This document shows positions 1 through 6,956 of a DNA stretch of 17,021 nt, in pieces; the first letter of the stretch is position 1, and each line of letters opens with the position of its first letter. Under the pieces are notes generated by a model. The model did not search any database. It saw nothing but the letters and a program-made list of their open reading frames with translations, and was not told the DNA's origin. This DNA comes from Desulfobacteraceae bacterium (GTDB lineage Bacteria; Desulfobacterota; Desulfobacteria; Desulfobacterales; SURF-15). A program made the translations under genes and the position numbers. The stretch is from assembly GCA_003599475.1 (NCBI GenBank), contig QZKK01000120.1, forward strand, positions 1 through 17,021, written 5' to 3'.

Positions 1-698
1 TCCGATCTACTTACCTGCAAACCCCTCTTCTTGGAAAGACAGCCCGCAACTACAAGGATTTTGCTCCGATCGTCCGTGTTTTCATCGATCCGATGGTCCT
101 CTACGTGAGAAATGAAAGCCCCTACAAAAGCGCCAAGGACCTGATCGAGGCGGCGAAGAAGAGTCCCGGGAAGCAGCGCTGGGGTTGTGCCACACCGGGT
201 TCGGTCGAGCACATGATCGCCAATCAGATCCAGAAGGTGGCCAAAATCGATGTGGTTCCCGCCACCTTCGAGGGGGGCGGCGATCTGCTGGTTGCGGTTC
301 TCGGAGGCCATGTGGACCTCGGGCTTGGAGAACCGGGGGAGGTAATGGGCCAGGTGGATGCCAAAAAGCTGAGGATTCTTGCGACTTTTACGGAATCGAG
401 GCTGGGGATGCTTCCCGAAATTCCGACCATGAAGGAATTGGGCTACGATATGGTGGTGGAGAAGTTCCGAGGCATCGTCGGCCCGAAAGGCGTTCCACAA
501 GATGCGTCGGCATGGTGGGAGGAGAAGATCCAGCAGGTGCTGAAGGATCCGAAATACAAGGCTTATTACGAGTCGGTAAACCTGATCCCCGCATTCATGG
601 GGAGCAAGAAGTATACGGAGTATATCGAGAAGGAAAATGCAAACCTTACGGAATACCTGAAAGAGATCGGGCTTTTGAAGCAGGCTCCGAAACAGTAG
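1..698 (+). CDS. Tripartite tricarboxylate transporter substrate-binding protein (TctC/Bug family), 5' truncated by window edge
   Basis: Periplasmic solute-binding component of a TTT carrier, which captures a carboxylate-type substrate and delivers it to TctA/TctB. The frame is open from the first complete codon at base 3, so the gene runs in from outside the window. About 231 residues are visible against roughly 320 usual for the family, so the signal peptide and the first quarter are missing. Seen: the Bug-type segments NYKDFAPIVRV, then MVLYVRNESPYKSAKDLI, a ligand-loop region around GCATPGSVEHM, GGGDLLVAVLGGHVDLGLG, and the C-terminal EIPTMKELGYDMVVEKFRGIVGPKGVP block. These match the family order. 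It is first in an operon with tctB and tctA (80-base gap holding a hairpin). The substrate cannot be told from sequence; citrate and other di- or tricarboxylates are only typical for the family. Confidence 0.93.
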   Translation, partial: RSTYLQTPLLGKTARNYKDFAPIVRVFIDPMVLYVRNESPYKSAKDLIEAAKKSPGKQRWGCATPGSVEHMIANQIQKVAKIDVVPATFEGGGDLLVAVLGGHVDLGLGEPGEVMGQVDAKKLRILATFTESRLGMLPEIPTMKELGYDMVVEKFRGIVGPKGVPQDASAWWEEKIQQVLKDPKYKAYYESVNLIPAFMGSKKYTEYIEKENANLTEYLKEIGLLKQAPKQ

Positions 699-715
699 GG
701 CCTTCGCTTGAACCG

Positions 716-742
716 GGCGGGGGAGAACGCCGCTCCCCCGCC
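716..742 (+). other. Strong intercistronic hairpin between tctC-like gene and tctB
   Basis: A perfect 10-bp stem GGCGGGGGAG (716-725) pairs with CTCCCCCGCC (733-742) across a 7-base loop. It starts 18 bases after the binding-protein stop codon. No T-run follows, so it is not a classical terminator. By analogy with other binding-protein operons it may protect the 3' end of the upstream message, giving more binding protein than membrane components. The stem is seen; the role is inferred. Confidence 0.6.
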
Positions 743-777
743 TCCTCCGTTTCCAGACAAACCATTCCGAGGAACCA

Positions 778-1284
778 ATGAAAAAGAGCAATTTCGCCAT
801 CGGCTCGATTTTTCTCCTCCTATCCGCCTTCTATTATTTTTCGACAAGAGATCTTCCCCCCCCAAGCAAGATGGACAATCTGGGGGCTGCCTTTTTTCCC
901 AATCTGCTTGCTGCCGTGCTTGCGGTGCTTTCGCTTATCCTGATCATCGACAGCCTTTTCTTGCAGCCGGCCGCCTCCGCCGAAGACAAGCATGGCGCTG
1001 CCATAAAAGGAGCAGAGCGGCTCGAGGAGGACGCCTTCGGGGCGGAACAGATCTCCTACAAAACGCTGCTTCCGACCATGATCCTGTCGTTTCTTTACAT
1101 CATCCTGCTTCCTCTTTTCGGATACCTCGTGGTCACACCCGTTTTCCTTCTTGCCCTCACATGGCTCCTGGGCGAGAAATGGAAGACCAACGTATACGCC
1201 TCCGCAGGCCTTACGGCGGCCTTGTATCTGTTGTTTGCGGTCCTGCTCGGAGTACGTCTGCCCGGCGGGTCTTTGTTCAGCTAA
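778..1284 (+). CDS. tctB: Tripartite tricarboxylate transporter small membrane subunit TctB
   Basis: Small integral-membrane subunit of the TTT carrier, working with TctA in the inner membrane. The product is 168 residues, normal for the TctB (DUF1468) family. Hydrophobic helices are visible at about 6-23, 38-62, 96-116, 118-134 and 140-160. A hydrophilic Glu/Ala-rich loop lies at about 65-95, and the motif GAAFFPNLLA after helix 1 is typical of the family. The start at 778 is preceded by GAGGAA (769-774). The next gene, tctA, begins 15 bases after its stop, which fits one transcript. The gene order C-B-A is the standard TTT order and supports the call despite the low sequence conservation of TctB. 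Confidence 0.9.
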   Translation: MKKSNFAIGSIFLLLSAFYYFSTRDLPPPSKMDNLGAAFFPNLLAAVLAVLSLILIIDSLFLQPAASAEDKHGAAIKGAERLEEDAFGAEQISYKTLLPTMILSFLYIILLPLFGYLVVTPVFLLALTWLLGEKWKTNVYASAGLTAALYLLFAVLLGVRLPGGSLFS

Positions 1285-1299
1285 CGGGAGGAGTTCAAG

Positions 1300-2793
1300 A
1301 TGCTTCAAAATTTCATGATGGGGGCAACCATCGCCTTTGCACCACTAAGCCTGCTTGCGGTTCTCTTCGGAGTGCTTTGGGGGATCGTAGGGGGGGCGCT
1401 TCCGGGTATCACAGGCTCTATCGCCATGGCGCTTCTTCTTCCCCTTACGTACAGCATGAGCCCGTCTGTGTCGTTGATGATGCTGGCCGGCGTTTATATC
1501 GGCGCGATGTATGGAAGCTCCATCACGGCGATTCTGATCCGCACCCCGGGGGCACCGGCATCGGCAGCAACCGTGCTCGATGGCTACGAGCTCCACAAGC
1601 AGGGGAAAAGTGGAGTCGCACTCGGAATTTCGCTCTACACCGGAACAATCGGGGGCATTTTCAGCGTGTTCGTTCTGATCGCCATGGCGGTTCCTCTGGC
1701 CGAGTTCGCCCTTTCCTTCGGGCCTCCGGAATATTTCGGGCTGACGGTCTTCGGCCTTGCCATTATCTCCAGCCTGGCTGGAAAAAGCATGGTAAAAGGG
1801 CTGATTTCCGGGGTCATCGGACTGATCCTTGCCACGGTGGGGATGGACCCTTTCTCCGGAGTCCCCCGATTCACCTACGGTTCCGAAGAACTGCTGGGGG
1901 GAATCGATCTGGTAGCGGCCATGATCGGTCTTTTTGCCGTATCGGAGGTGTTTGTCCAGGTGTCGGAAGCAGTCAGTTGGGAGAAGGTCAAAGAACAGTT
2001 CTCGACCAAGATGCCCTCCTGGGCCGATCTGAAATCGACGACGCGAGCAACCACCTTGGGGACGGTGATCGGGACCGTGGTCGGAGTCATGCCCGGAGCC
2101 GGCGGGACGATCGGCGGCTTTATTGCCTACAACGAGGGGAAGCGCTGGTCGAAGAACCCGGAACGGTTCGGCAAGGGCTCGCTCGAAGGGGTGGCCGCAC
2201 CGGAATCGGCCAACAACGCGGTGACAGGCGGTGCAATGGTACCGCTGCTCGCATTCGGTATCCCCGGATCCAATGCCGCCGCGATCATGCTCGGCGCACT
2301 GATGCTGCAGGGGCTGCGCCCGGGTCCGCTTCTTTTCCAGAACAACCCCGATATCGTCTACGGACTCTTTGTCGGCATGATCGTCGCAAACATTTTCATG
2401 CTCATCGCCGGCTATCTTTTCATCAAACCCTGCATCAAGATCGTCAATATCTCGAGACCCGTCCTGATGGCCTCGATCATGGCGCTGGTGGTGGTGGGAA
2501 CCTATGCCATCGGAAACAACCTGAACGATGTCTGGGTCGCGCTGATCCTGGGAGTGGTCGGCTTCCTCATGAGAAAGTATGATTTTTCGCCTTCCGCAAT
2601 GGTTCTTGCGATGATCCTCGGCTTCATGGTGGAAACCTCTCTTCGACGCTCCCTGGTTCTATCCTATGGAAGCCTGTCATGCTTCTACACCCGGCCGATC
2701 TCACTGATTCTGATCGTGATGGCGATCATCACTCTTTTTTACCCCATCATCCGATCGATCCGTGAAGGAAGAAAGCAAGCCAGGGAGAGTTGA
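1300..2793 (+). CDS. tctA: Tripartite tricarboxylate transporter large membrane subunit TctA
   Basis: Main permease of the TTT carrier, a polytopic inner-membrane protein (497 residues, usual about 500) that moves the substrate using an ion gradient. The conserved TctA signatures are present. The N-terminal GALPGITGSIAMALLLPLTY is followed by GSSITAILIRTPGAPASAAT and a DGYELHKQGK loop. The second family repeat has GVMPGAGGTIGGFIAYNEGK, then APESANNAVTGGAMVPLLAF and GIPGSNAAAIMLGAL. About a dozen hydrophobic segments are visible. Start 1300 has a strong Shine-Dalgarno GGGAGGAG at 1286-1293. It is the last gene of the operon; the stop codon is embedded in a small hairpin. Substrate unknown. Confidence 0.96.
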   Translation: MLQNFMMGATIAFAPLSLLAVLFGVLWGIVGGALPGITGSIAMALLLPLTYSMSPSVSLMMLAGVYIGAMYGSSITAILIRTPGAPASAATVLDGYELHKQGKSGVALGISLYTGTIGGIFSVFVLIAMAVPLAEFALSFGPPEYFGLTVFGLAIISSLAGKSMVKGLISGVIGLILATVGMDPFSGVPRFTYGSEELLGGIDLVAAMIGLFAVSEVFVQVSEAVSWEKVKEQFSTKMPSWADLKSTTRATTLGTVIGTVVGVMPGAGGTIGGFIAYNEGKRWSKNPERFGKGSLEGVAAPESANNAVTGGAMVPLLAFGIPGSNAAAIMLGALMLQGLRPGPLLFQNNPDIVYGLFVGMIVANIFMLIAGYLFIKPCIKIVNISRPVLMASIMALVVVGTYAIGNNLNDVWVALILGVVGFLMRKYDFSPSAMVLAMILGFMVETSLRRSLVLSYGSLSCFYTRPISLILIVMAIITLFYPIIRSIREGRKQARES

Positions 2794-2819
2794 GCCTGGT
2801 GTGAAACTTCACCACGCTC
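2792..2819 (+). other. Hairpin overlapping the tctA stop codon
   Basis: The stem GAGC-c-TGGTG (2792-2801) pairs with CACCA-c-GCTC (2810-2819) with one internal C/C mismatch. It begins inside the TGA stop codon. It is followed by A-rich rather than T-rich DNA, so terminator function is uncertain. The loop sequence TGAAACTTCAC (2802-2812) recurs at 2904-2914. Confidence 0.35.
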
Positions 2820-2927
2820 AGAAAATTCCAAATTCCAAGCACCAAAATCCAAACAATAAGACAAAGTATTCAAACAAAGAAATAACCAAACGAAGCGTTT
2901 GTATGAAACTTCACATGTGAATGGCTC

Positions 2928-2993
2928 GCCACGAAGACACGAAGTAATAGTAATAAATGCATGCTCTTCTTTGTGCCTTTGAGTCTTTGTGGC
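2928..2993. repeat. Imperfect inverted repeat of GCCACGAAGACACGAAG type
   Basis: The left arm GCCACGAAGACACGAAG (2928-2944) is mirrored by the right arm at 2969-2993, which ends GTCTTTGTGGC. Pairing is interrupted at a few positions, and the centre is AT-rich. I know this arm sequence as a dispersed intergenic repeat of many deltaproteobacterial genomes (recollection, not searched). Confidence 0.6.
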
Positions 2994-3089
2994 AAAATTT
3001 TCAGAAGTTTCTGCTTTCGATCAAATTGGCCGAGGCGGCGGCGGTTGGGCTTATCTCAAACTTGGGCGTCGAGAGACGGATGGTTTTAG

Positions 3090-3117
3090 CCCGCAACCCG
3101 CAACCCGGAACCCGAAA
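3090..3117. repeat. Heptamer tandem repeat CCCGCAA x4
   Basis: Four in-phase 7-base units are CCCGCAA, CCCGCAA, CCCGGAA and CCCGAAA. The last unit abuts the AAGGA ribosome-binding region of the gene starting at 3131. It is one of several unrelated heptamer arrays in this window. Confidence 0.75.
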
Positions 3118-3130
3118 AGGAAACAAGACC

Positions 3131-4102
3131 ATGTTGATTACCATGCAGATGGCCAGAACCGCCCGAATGATGCTTGAAAATGTCGTGGCGCTCAGGAAAG
3201 GGGAAAATGTACTGATTTTGACCGATACGGAGCGTCCGGGCAGCATCACGGAGGTGCTTGCGGTCATGGCGCATGCCCTCGAGGCCGAGACGGCGGTGAT
3301 GACCATGATTCCCCGCGAGATGGGAGGGGTCGAGCCCCCGCCTGCTGTTGCTGCGGCCATGGCTGCATCCCAGGTGATCATCAATCAGACTTCCCACTCC
3401 CTTACCCATACGAATGCACAAAGAAACGCGGTTCGAGCCGGCGCCCGGGTGTGCAACATCCGGGAATTCGATGAACAGATGATGCTTCAAGGCGGAATCA
3501 CCGCCGATTACAGGGCGGTGAAGGCTTTGACCGAAAAGCTTGCCGCTCTGCTGACCCGGGCGGAGTATGTCCGGATCACCACCCCGGAAGGCACGGATAT
3601 TTCTTTCAGCATCGAGGGAAGAAAAGGGTATGTCCTGGCAGGCTTTGCCACCGAGCCCGGTCAGTTCTCAGGTCTTCCCGACGGGGAGGCCGCGATTGCC
3701 CCTGTGGAGGGGAGCGGAAACGGGGTCATCGTAAATCCTTACATGGTCGAGAAGGTGGGTCCGGTCAAGGAGCCGTTTAAGATCCGGGTGGAGGAAGGAA
3801 AGGTCTCCGAAGTTGCCGGGGGAGCAGAGGCGCAGAAGCTGAAGGAGATTTTTATGAGCAGGGAACCTGAGGCTCGAAACATTCCCGCCGAATTTGCCTT
3901 CGGAACGAACCCCAGTTGCCTCCTGATTCCCAAATCCAGGGAGATCAAAAAGAAGCTTGGGACCTGCCACGTCGCTGTCGGCGACAACCTCAGCCTGGGA
4001 GGCGTGGTGGATGCTTCCCTGCATCTCGACATCATCCTGCTGAATCCCACCGTGCTCGTGGATGACCGGGCGGTGCTGGTCGAAGGCGAGCTTGAAATCT
4101 GA
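3131..4102 (+). CDS. M29 aminopeptidase / NicX-like metallo-enzyme (leucyl aminopeptidase family protein)
   Basis: Probable metal-dependent hydrolase or ring-cleaving enzyme of the fold shared by M29 (AmpS/PepT) aminopeptidases and 2,5-dihydroxypyridine 5,6-dioxygenase NicX. The 323-residue product is shorter than the usual 370-410 of classical M29 peptidases and closer to NicX-like proteins. Candidate metal ligands match the family layout: E186 in LPDGEAAIAP, E254 in AEFAFGTNP, H280 in GTCHVAVGDN, and H298 and D300 in SLHLDIILLNPTV. Start 3131 was chosen because AAAAGGAAAC lies just upstream and because residues before it would be translated repeat DNA. It follows the tct operon after 337 bases and precedes the hemerythrin gene by 182 bases, so it may be a single-gene unit. 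Whether it cleaves peptides or an aromatic or amide substrate cannot be decided. Confidence 0.82.
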   Translation: MLITMQMARTARMMLENVVALRKGENVLILTDTERPGSITEVLAVMAHALEAETAVMTMIPREMGGVEPPPAVAAAMAASQVIINQTSHSLTHTNAQRNAVRAGARVCNIREFDEQMMLQGGITADYRAVKALTEKLAALLTRAEYVRITTPEGTDISFSIEGRKGYVLAGFATEPGQFSGLPDGEAAIAPVEGSGNGVIVNPYMVEKVGPVKEPFKIRVEEGKVSEVAGGAEAQKLKEIFMSREPEARNIPAEFAFGTNPSCLLIPKSREIKKKLGTCHVAVGDNLSLGGVVDASLHLDIILLNPTVLVDDRAVLVEGELEI

Positions 4103-4274
4103 AAAATTTTCTTTCCGATCTATGTTAAACTTCCATTTTTTTCTGTATCATCAATCCTAGTCTCGTTTTGACCTTATCAGCACATGCTTCGCTCAGCGCT
4201 TCGGCAAGCTGCCTTTTGCAAGGACGCAAATACGGCCCCGATGGGCTTCGCAAATTTCTTTCAAATTCGGGCTT

Positions 4275-4280
4275 AGGAGG
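4275..4280 (+). promoter_or_regulatory. Shine-Dalgarno deciding the start of the encapsulated hemerythrin
   Basis: AGGAGG ends 4 bases before the ATG at 4285. The same frame is open back to 4168, but only the 4285 start has this site, and the protein homologous to hemerythrins begins there. Confidence 0.8.
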
Positions 4281-4284
4281 AATT

Positions 4285-4833
4285 ATGGACATTATCAAGG
4301 CCTTGATCGACCATCATGCAGTGCTCAGACAACTCTACAGCCAATCCGAAGGCGATCCGGGTGTTTTCGATGAATTCGTCCGGCATCTGGTCGTTCACCA
4401 CACGATGGAAGAGAAGTACTTCTACGATCTGCTGGAACAGATCCCCGAAGCTCGACACGATTCTTTAGAGGCAGTAAACGAGCACCACATCATCGAGTTG
4501 ATCCTCAAGGATTCGGAGGATTTCCCCCGCGATCACGAAAGATTCCCGATCAAGATCGAGGGCGTGGGAGAATACACGAACCACCATCTGGATGAAGAGG
4601 AGACTGGGGTATTCCTGCTGGCTCAGAAGGTGTTTTCGGCGGAGGATCTGAATGCCATGGGAGCCCTGTTTACGGAAGCCAAGGATATGCTTCTGGGCAT
4701 TGCGCTTCCCGAGCCTCCCAAGGCGATGGCCGGCAAGGGCTCGGAAAAGTCGAAAAAGGGCGGTGGGTCCGCCGAACCGCCGGCCGCCAAATCCACCTCG
4801 CAAGGCCTCGGCATCGGCAGCTTGAGAGAATAA
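4285..4833 (+). CDS. Hemerythrin-like di-iron protein with C-terminal encapsulin cargo-loading peptide
   Basis: This 182-residue protein has a hemerythrin HHE four-helix domain (about 1-140) that should hold a di-iron centre binding O2 or NO. Candidate ligands are H10 in ALIDHHAVLRQL, H39 and E43 in HHTMEEKYFY, H67/H68 in VNEHHIIEL, and H101 with E105/E106 in NHHLDEEETGVFLL. After the domain comes a flexible Pro/Gly/Ala/Lys-rich linker (about 143-173). The extreme C-terminus is GLGIGSLRE (174-182), which fits the L-x-I-G-S-L targeting peptide of family 1 encapsulin cargo. The encapsulin gene is the next gene, 137 bases downstream, which makes packaging into the shell very likely. Such hemerythrin-encapsulin pairs are a described cargo class linked to oxidative and nitrosative stress. 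No clear promoter was recognised in the 182 bases upstream. Confidence 0.93.
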   Translation: MDIIKALIDHHAVLRQLYSQSEGDPGVFDEFVRHLVVHHTMEEKYFYDLLEQIPEARHDSLEAVNEHHIIELILKDSEDFPRDHERFPIKIEGVGEYTNHHLDEEETGVFLLAQKVFSAEDLNAMGALFTEAKDMLLGIALPEPPKAMAGKGSEKSKKGGGSAEPPAAKSTSQGLGIGSLRE

Positions 4834-4970
4834 GCCCTCGGTTTCATGACCGATCCATTCTTGAAAAATGCCGTTCAGCCATCAAGACATGGACGAAAAA
4901 AACCCGTAACCGTTTGCTGGTTCACGTTAAAAGGTTCAATGGTTGGGAATTCCAAATGAAAGGAGTGAAT

Positions 4971-5795
4971 ATGGACATCTTGAAGAGAGAATTGGCGCCG
5001 ATTCCTGTCGAAGCATGGGGAGAAATCGACAACCAGGCGACCCGGAGCCTCAAGGCCCTGCTTTCCGCCCGAAAAGTGGTGGACGTGAGCGCACCCAAGG
5101 GGCCCGATTTTCCGGGGGTCGCCGAGGGACGTCTCGAGTTTCCCGACAAGCAGCCGGTCGACGGCCTATCCTACGGGATTCATAAGGTGCACCATCTCGT
5201 TGAAACCCGCATCCCTTTCCAGCTCGACATCATGGAAATGGACAACGTCGTGCGCGGGGCAAGGGATGTCGACCTTACGAATCTGGAAGAAGCCGCAAAA
5301 AGGATTGCGCTGTTCGAGGAAAGGGTCATCTATCACGGCCTGCCTGAGGCAAACATCCGGGGGTTGAAGATTTGCACGGGTGACGAATGTCTGACGATCG
5401 GCTCAAAACCCGAGCAGTTATTGGAAGCCATCGCGGGCGGTGTCACGACATTTACCGGCCGATCCGTCGAAGGACCTTACGCATTTGTCGCAGGGCCCAA
5501 GCTCTGGAGCCGGATGTCTGCTCACTTGCAGGGGTATCCGGTAAAGATGCAGGCCGAAAATATCCTGGGCGGCCCCGTCCTGCTCAGCACTTACCTGAGC
5601 GGTGAATTCGAAGACGAAGCATACATGATCTCGAAACGCGGCGGCGATTTCGAGCTGATCATGGGCCAGGATCTCGCGATCGGCTATGAATCCCACTCCA
5701 GTGAAAAGGTGAAGCTCTATTTCACCGAATCCTTTACATTCCGGATTCTGCAGCCGGACGCCGTCCTCCACTACTCCGCTGCGAAGCAGGGGTAA
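4971..5795 (+). CDS. Family 1 encapsulin shell protein (HK97-fold nanocompartment)
   Basis: The 274-residue protein self-assembles into an icosahedral protein shell that encloses cargo bearing a targeting peptide. It aligns along its whole length with the Thermotoga-type encapsulin/linocin family as I remember it. N-terminal LKRELAPIPVEAW (4-16) is followed by ARKVVDVSAPKG (33-44), then LDIMEMDNVVRGARDVDL (85-102) leading into the long spine helix to about 123. EGPYAFVAGPKLW (167-179) and C-terminal RGGDFELIMGQDLAIGYE (223-240) with FTESFTFRI follow. Length is normal (about 265-285). Start 4971 has AGGAG at 4961-4965; an ATG five codons earlier (4956) is less well placed. The shell gene follows the hemerythrin cargo gene in the same direction. 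Pore residues and capsid size (T=1 typical for this length) are inferred only. Confidence 0.96.
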   Translation: MDILKRELAPIPVEAWGEIDNQATRSLKALLSARKVVDVSAPKGPDFPGVAEGRLEFPDKQPVDGLSYGIHKVHHLVETRIPFQLDIMEMDNVVRGARDVDLTNLEEAAKRIALFEERVIYHGLPEANIRGLKICTGDECLTIGSKPEQLLEAIAGGVTTFTGRSVEGPYAFVAGPKLWSRMSAHLQGYPVKMQAENILGGPVLLSTYLSGEFEDEAYMISKRGGDFELIMGQDLAIGYESHSSEKVKLYFTESFTFRILQPDAVLHYSAAKQG

Positions 5796-5822
5796 GAGAA
5801 GAAATAGGGATGTAGAGAGGAA

Positions 5823-5851
5823 GGGATGTAGTGAGTTTTTCACTATATCCC
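5823..5851. terminator. Hairpin between convergent encapsulin and ddl, possible bidirectional terminator
   Basis: A 12-bp stem GGGATGTAGTGA (5823-5834) pairs with TCACTATATCCC (5840-5851) with one G-T wobble and a GTTTT loop. It lies 27 bases past the encapsulin stop and 13 bases from the ddl stop on the other strand. There is no clear T-run on either side, so termination is likely but not certain. Confidence 0.55.
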
Positions 5852-5867
5852 TAATCCCTAATCCCTA
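5847..5867. repeat. Heptamer tandem repeat ATCCCTA x3
   Basis: Three exact ATCCCTA units. The reverse complement TAGGGAT occurs near 5808-5814, giving an inverted arrangement. The third unit includes the TAG stop codon of ddl (minus strand, 5865-5867). Confidence 0.75.
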
Positions 5868-6956
5868 AATTTCGGTTTCAAGCTTCTTTTCCGATTCGAA
5901 ACGATCGAGGGCAAGCTGAATCAGCCTGTCGATCAGCTCCGTATATGGAATGCCGCTGGCCCCCCAAAGCTTCGGATACATGCTGATATTGGTGAAACCG
6001 GGGATGGTGTTGATTTCATTGACCAGCAGCTCGTCTTCCTTTTTCAGGAACATGTCCACCCGGGCCATCCCTTCGCAGCAGAGCGTCTTGTACGTTCTGA
6101 CGGCAAGGATCTGCACCTTTTCGATAATCTCCTTCGGAAGTTTGGCCGGAATTTCCAGGGCCGCACCGCTCTCATCGATGTATTTGGCTTCGTAAGAGTA
6201 GAACTCATGCCGGGGCAGGACCTCTCCGGGCAAAGAAGCGATCGGATTTTCATTTCCGAGGACCGAGCACTCGATTTCCCGTCCGGAGATGCTTTCTTCG
6301 ATCAGGATCTTGTGGTCATACCTGAAGGCGTCCTGCAGGGCTTTCCTGAAACCGCTTTCGTCCTTCGCTTTGCTGACCCCGACCGACGAGCCGAGATTGG
6401 CCGGTTTGACGAAGACGGGAAGCCCCAATCGGTCCTTGACCTCGTCGAAATCGATTCGGGAAGACCGGTTGAACACCAGAAAATCCGGTGTGGGGATTCC
6501 AGCCTCTCTGAAGAGCCTTTTCATGACATCTTTGTCCATACCGACTGCGGACCCGAGGACTCCGGCACCGACGAAAGGGACTCCGGCCAGCTTCAGCATC
6601 CCCTGGACTGTGCCGTCTTCTCCGTATGTTCCGTGAAGGATCGGAAAAACCACATCGACCGGCTGGGCGGAGGTGCGATCGGAGAGGCTGATGAGCTGTT
6701 GCTCTTTTTTGCCCGGTACCAGCGCGACGGTATCGCTTGTCCGGTTCAACTGAATCCGCTTCGGGTCGTCCGCATTCAGCAGAAATCTCGATTGATCGTA
6801 AAAATGCCAGCTCCCCTTTTTATCGATGCCGATCAAGACGACCTCGTACTTTTCCCTGTTTATGGCCTCGATCACGTTTCTGGCCGACTGAAGGGATACT
6901 TCATGCTCGGCAGACCTGCCTCCGAAAAGAATTCCGACTCGGATTTTTCTTTCCAT
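5865..6956 (-). CDS. ddl: D-alanine--D-alanine ligase
   Basis: Cytoplasmic ATP-grasp ligase joining two D-alanines for peptidoglycan precursors. The 363-residue length is like the DdlA type. Motifs in order: FGGRSAEHEVSLQSARNV (11-28) for the first D-Ala site, PILHGTYGEDGTVQG, GVGLGSAVGMDK-like VLGSAVGMDKDV, and ATP-grasp VFVKPANLGSSVGV. The omega-loop follows with YSYEAKYIDE, then RVDMFL and the Mg-binding LLVNEINTIPGFT. The Tyr in EAKY corresponds to the position that distinguishes D-Ala-D-Ala (Tyr) from D-Ala-D-lactate (Phe) ligases, so an ordinary dipeptide ligase is expected. Start 6956 has GGAG 8 bases upstream; a longer frame to 7010 adds 18 residues of non-conserved sequence. It stands alone, away from a division/cell-wall cluster, and is divergent from a MocR-type regulator. 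Confidence 0.96.
   Translation of the reverse strand: MERKIRVGILFGGRSAEHEVSLQSARNVIEAINREKYEVVLIGIDKKGSWHFYDQSRFLLNADDPKRIQLNRTSDTVALVPGKKEQQLISLSDRTSAQPVDVVFPILHGTYGEDGTVQGMLKLAGVPFVGAGVLGSAVGMDKDVMKRLFREAGIPTPDFLVFNRSSRIDFDEVKDRLGLPVFVKPANLGSSVGVSKAKDESGFRKALQDAFRYDHKILIEESISGREIECSVLGNENPIASLPGEVLPRHEFYSYEAKYIDESGAALEIPAKLPKEIIEKVQILAVRTYKTLCCEGMARVDMFLKKEDELLVNEINTIPGFTNISMYPKLWGASGIPYTELIDRLIQLALDRFESEKKLETEI

Larger units (their letters stand above)
2794..3130. other. Repeat-rich intergenic spacer between tctA and the M29-like gene
   Basis: This 337-base spacer has no convincing gene. It is AT-rich and low-complexity at 2820-2880 (repeats of AAATTCCAA/ATCCAAAC). It then holds a short hairpin CAAACG-AAG-CGTTTG (2887-2901), a perfect 12-bp palindrome TTCACATGTGAA (2910-2921), a long imperfect inverted repeat (2928-2993) and a heptamer array (3090-3117). 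The reading frame of the next gene is open back to 2957, but that extension runs through these repeats and has no protein-like character. Confidence 0.6.

Noticed and set aside
708..2582. Long open frame (about 620 codons) on the + strand
   Set aside because: It overlaps tctB and tctA in another frame, is rich in Arg/Gly/Ser without domains, and both overlapped genes have clear family motifs and ribosome-binding sites.
2957..3130. 58-codon N-terminal extension of the M29-like gene
   Set aside because: It translates an inverted repeat and a heptamer array; the start at 3131 has a ribosome-binding site and gives a family-like N-terminus.
4201..4220. Possible sigma-54 promoter before the hemerythrin-encapsulin operon (CGGC ... 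TTGCA)
   Set aside because: GG-to-GC spacing is 15 rather than 12 bases, so it does not fit the -24/-12 geometry. No GT-N7-AC sites were found nearby.
4168..4284. Upstream extension of the encapsulated hemerythrin to an ATG-less or early start at 4168
   Set aside because: The extra 39 residues have no hemerythrin similarity, and the AGGAGG at 4275-4280 clearly serves the ATG at 4285.
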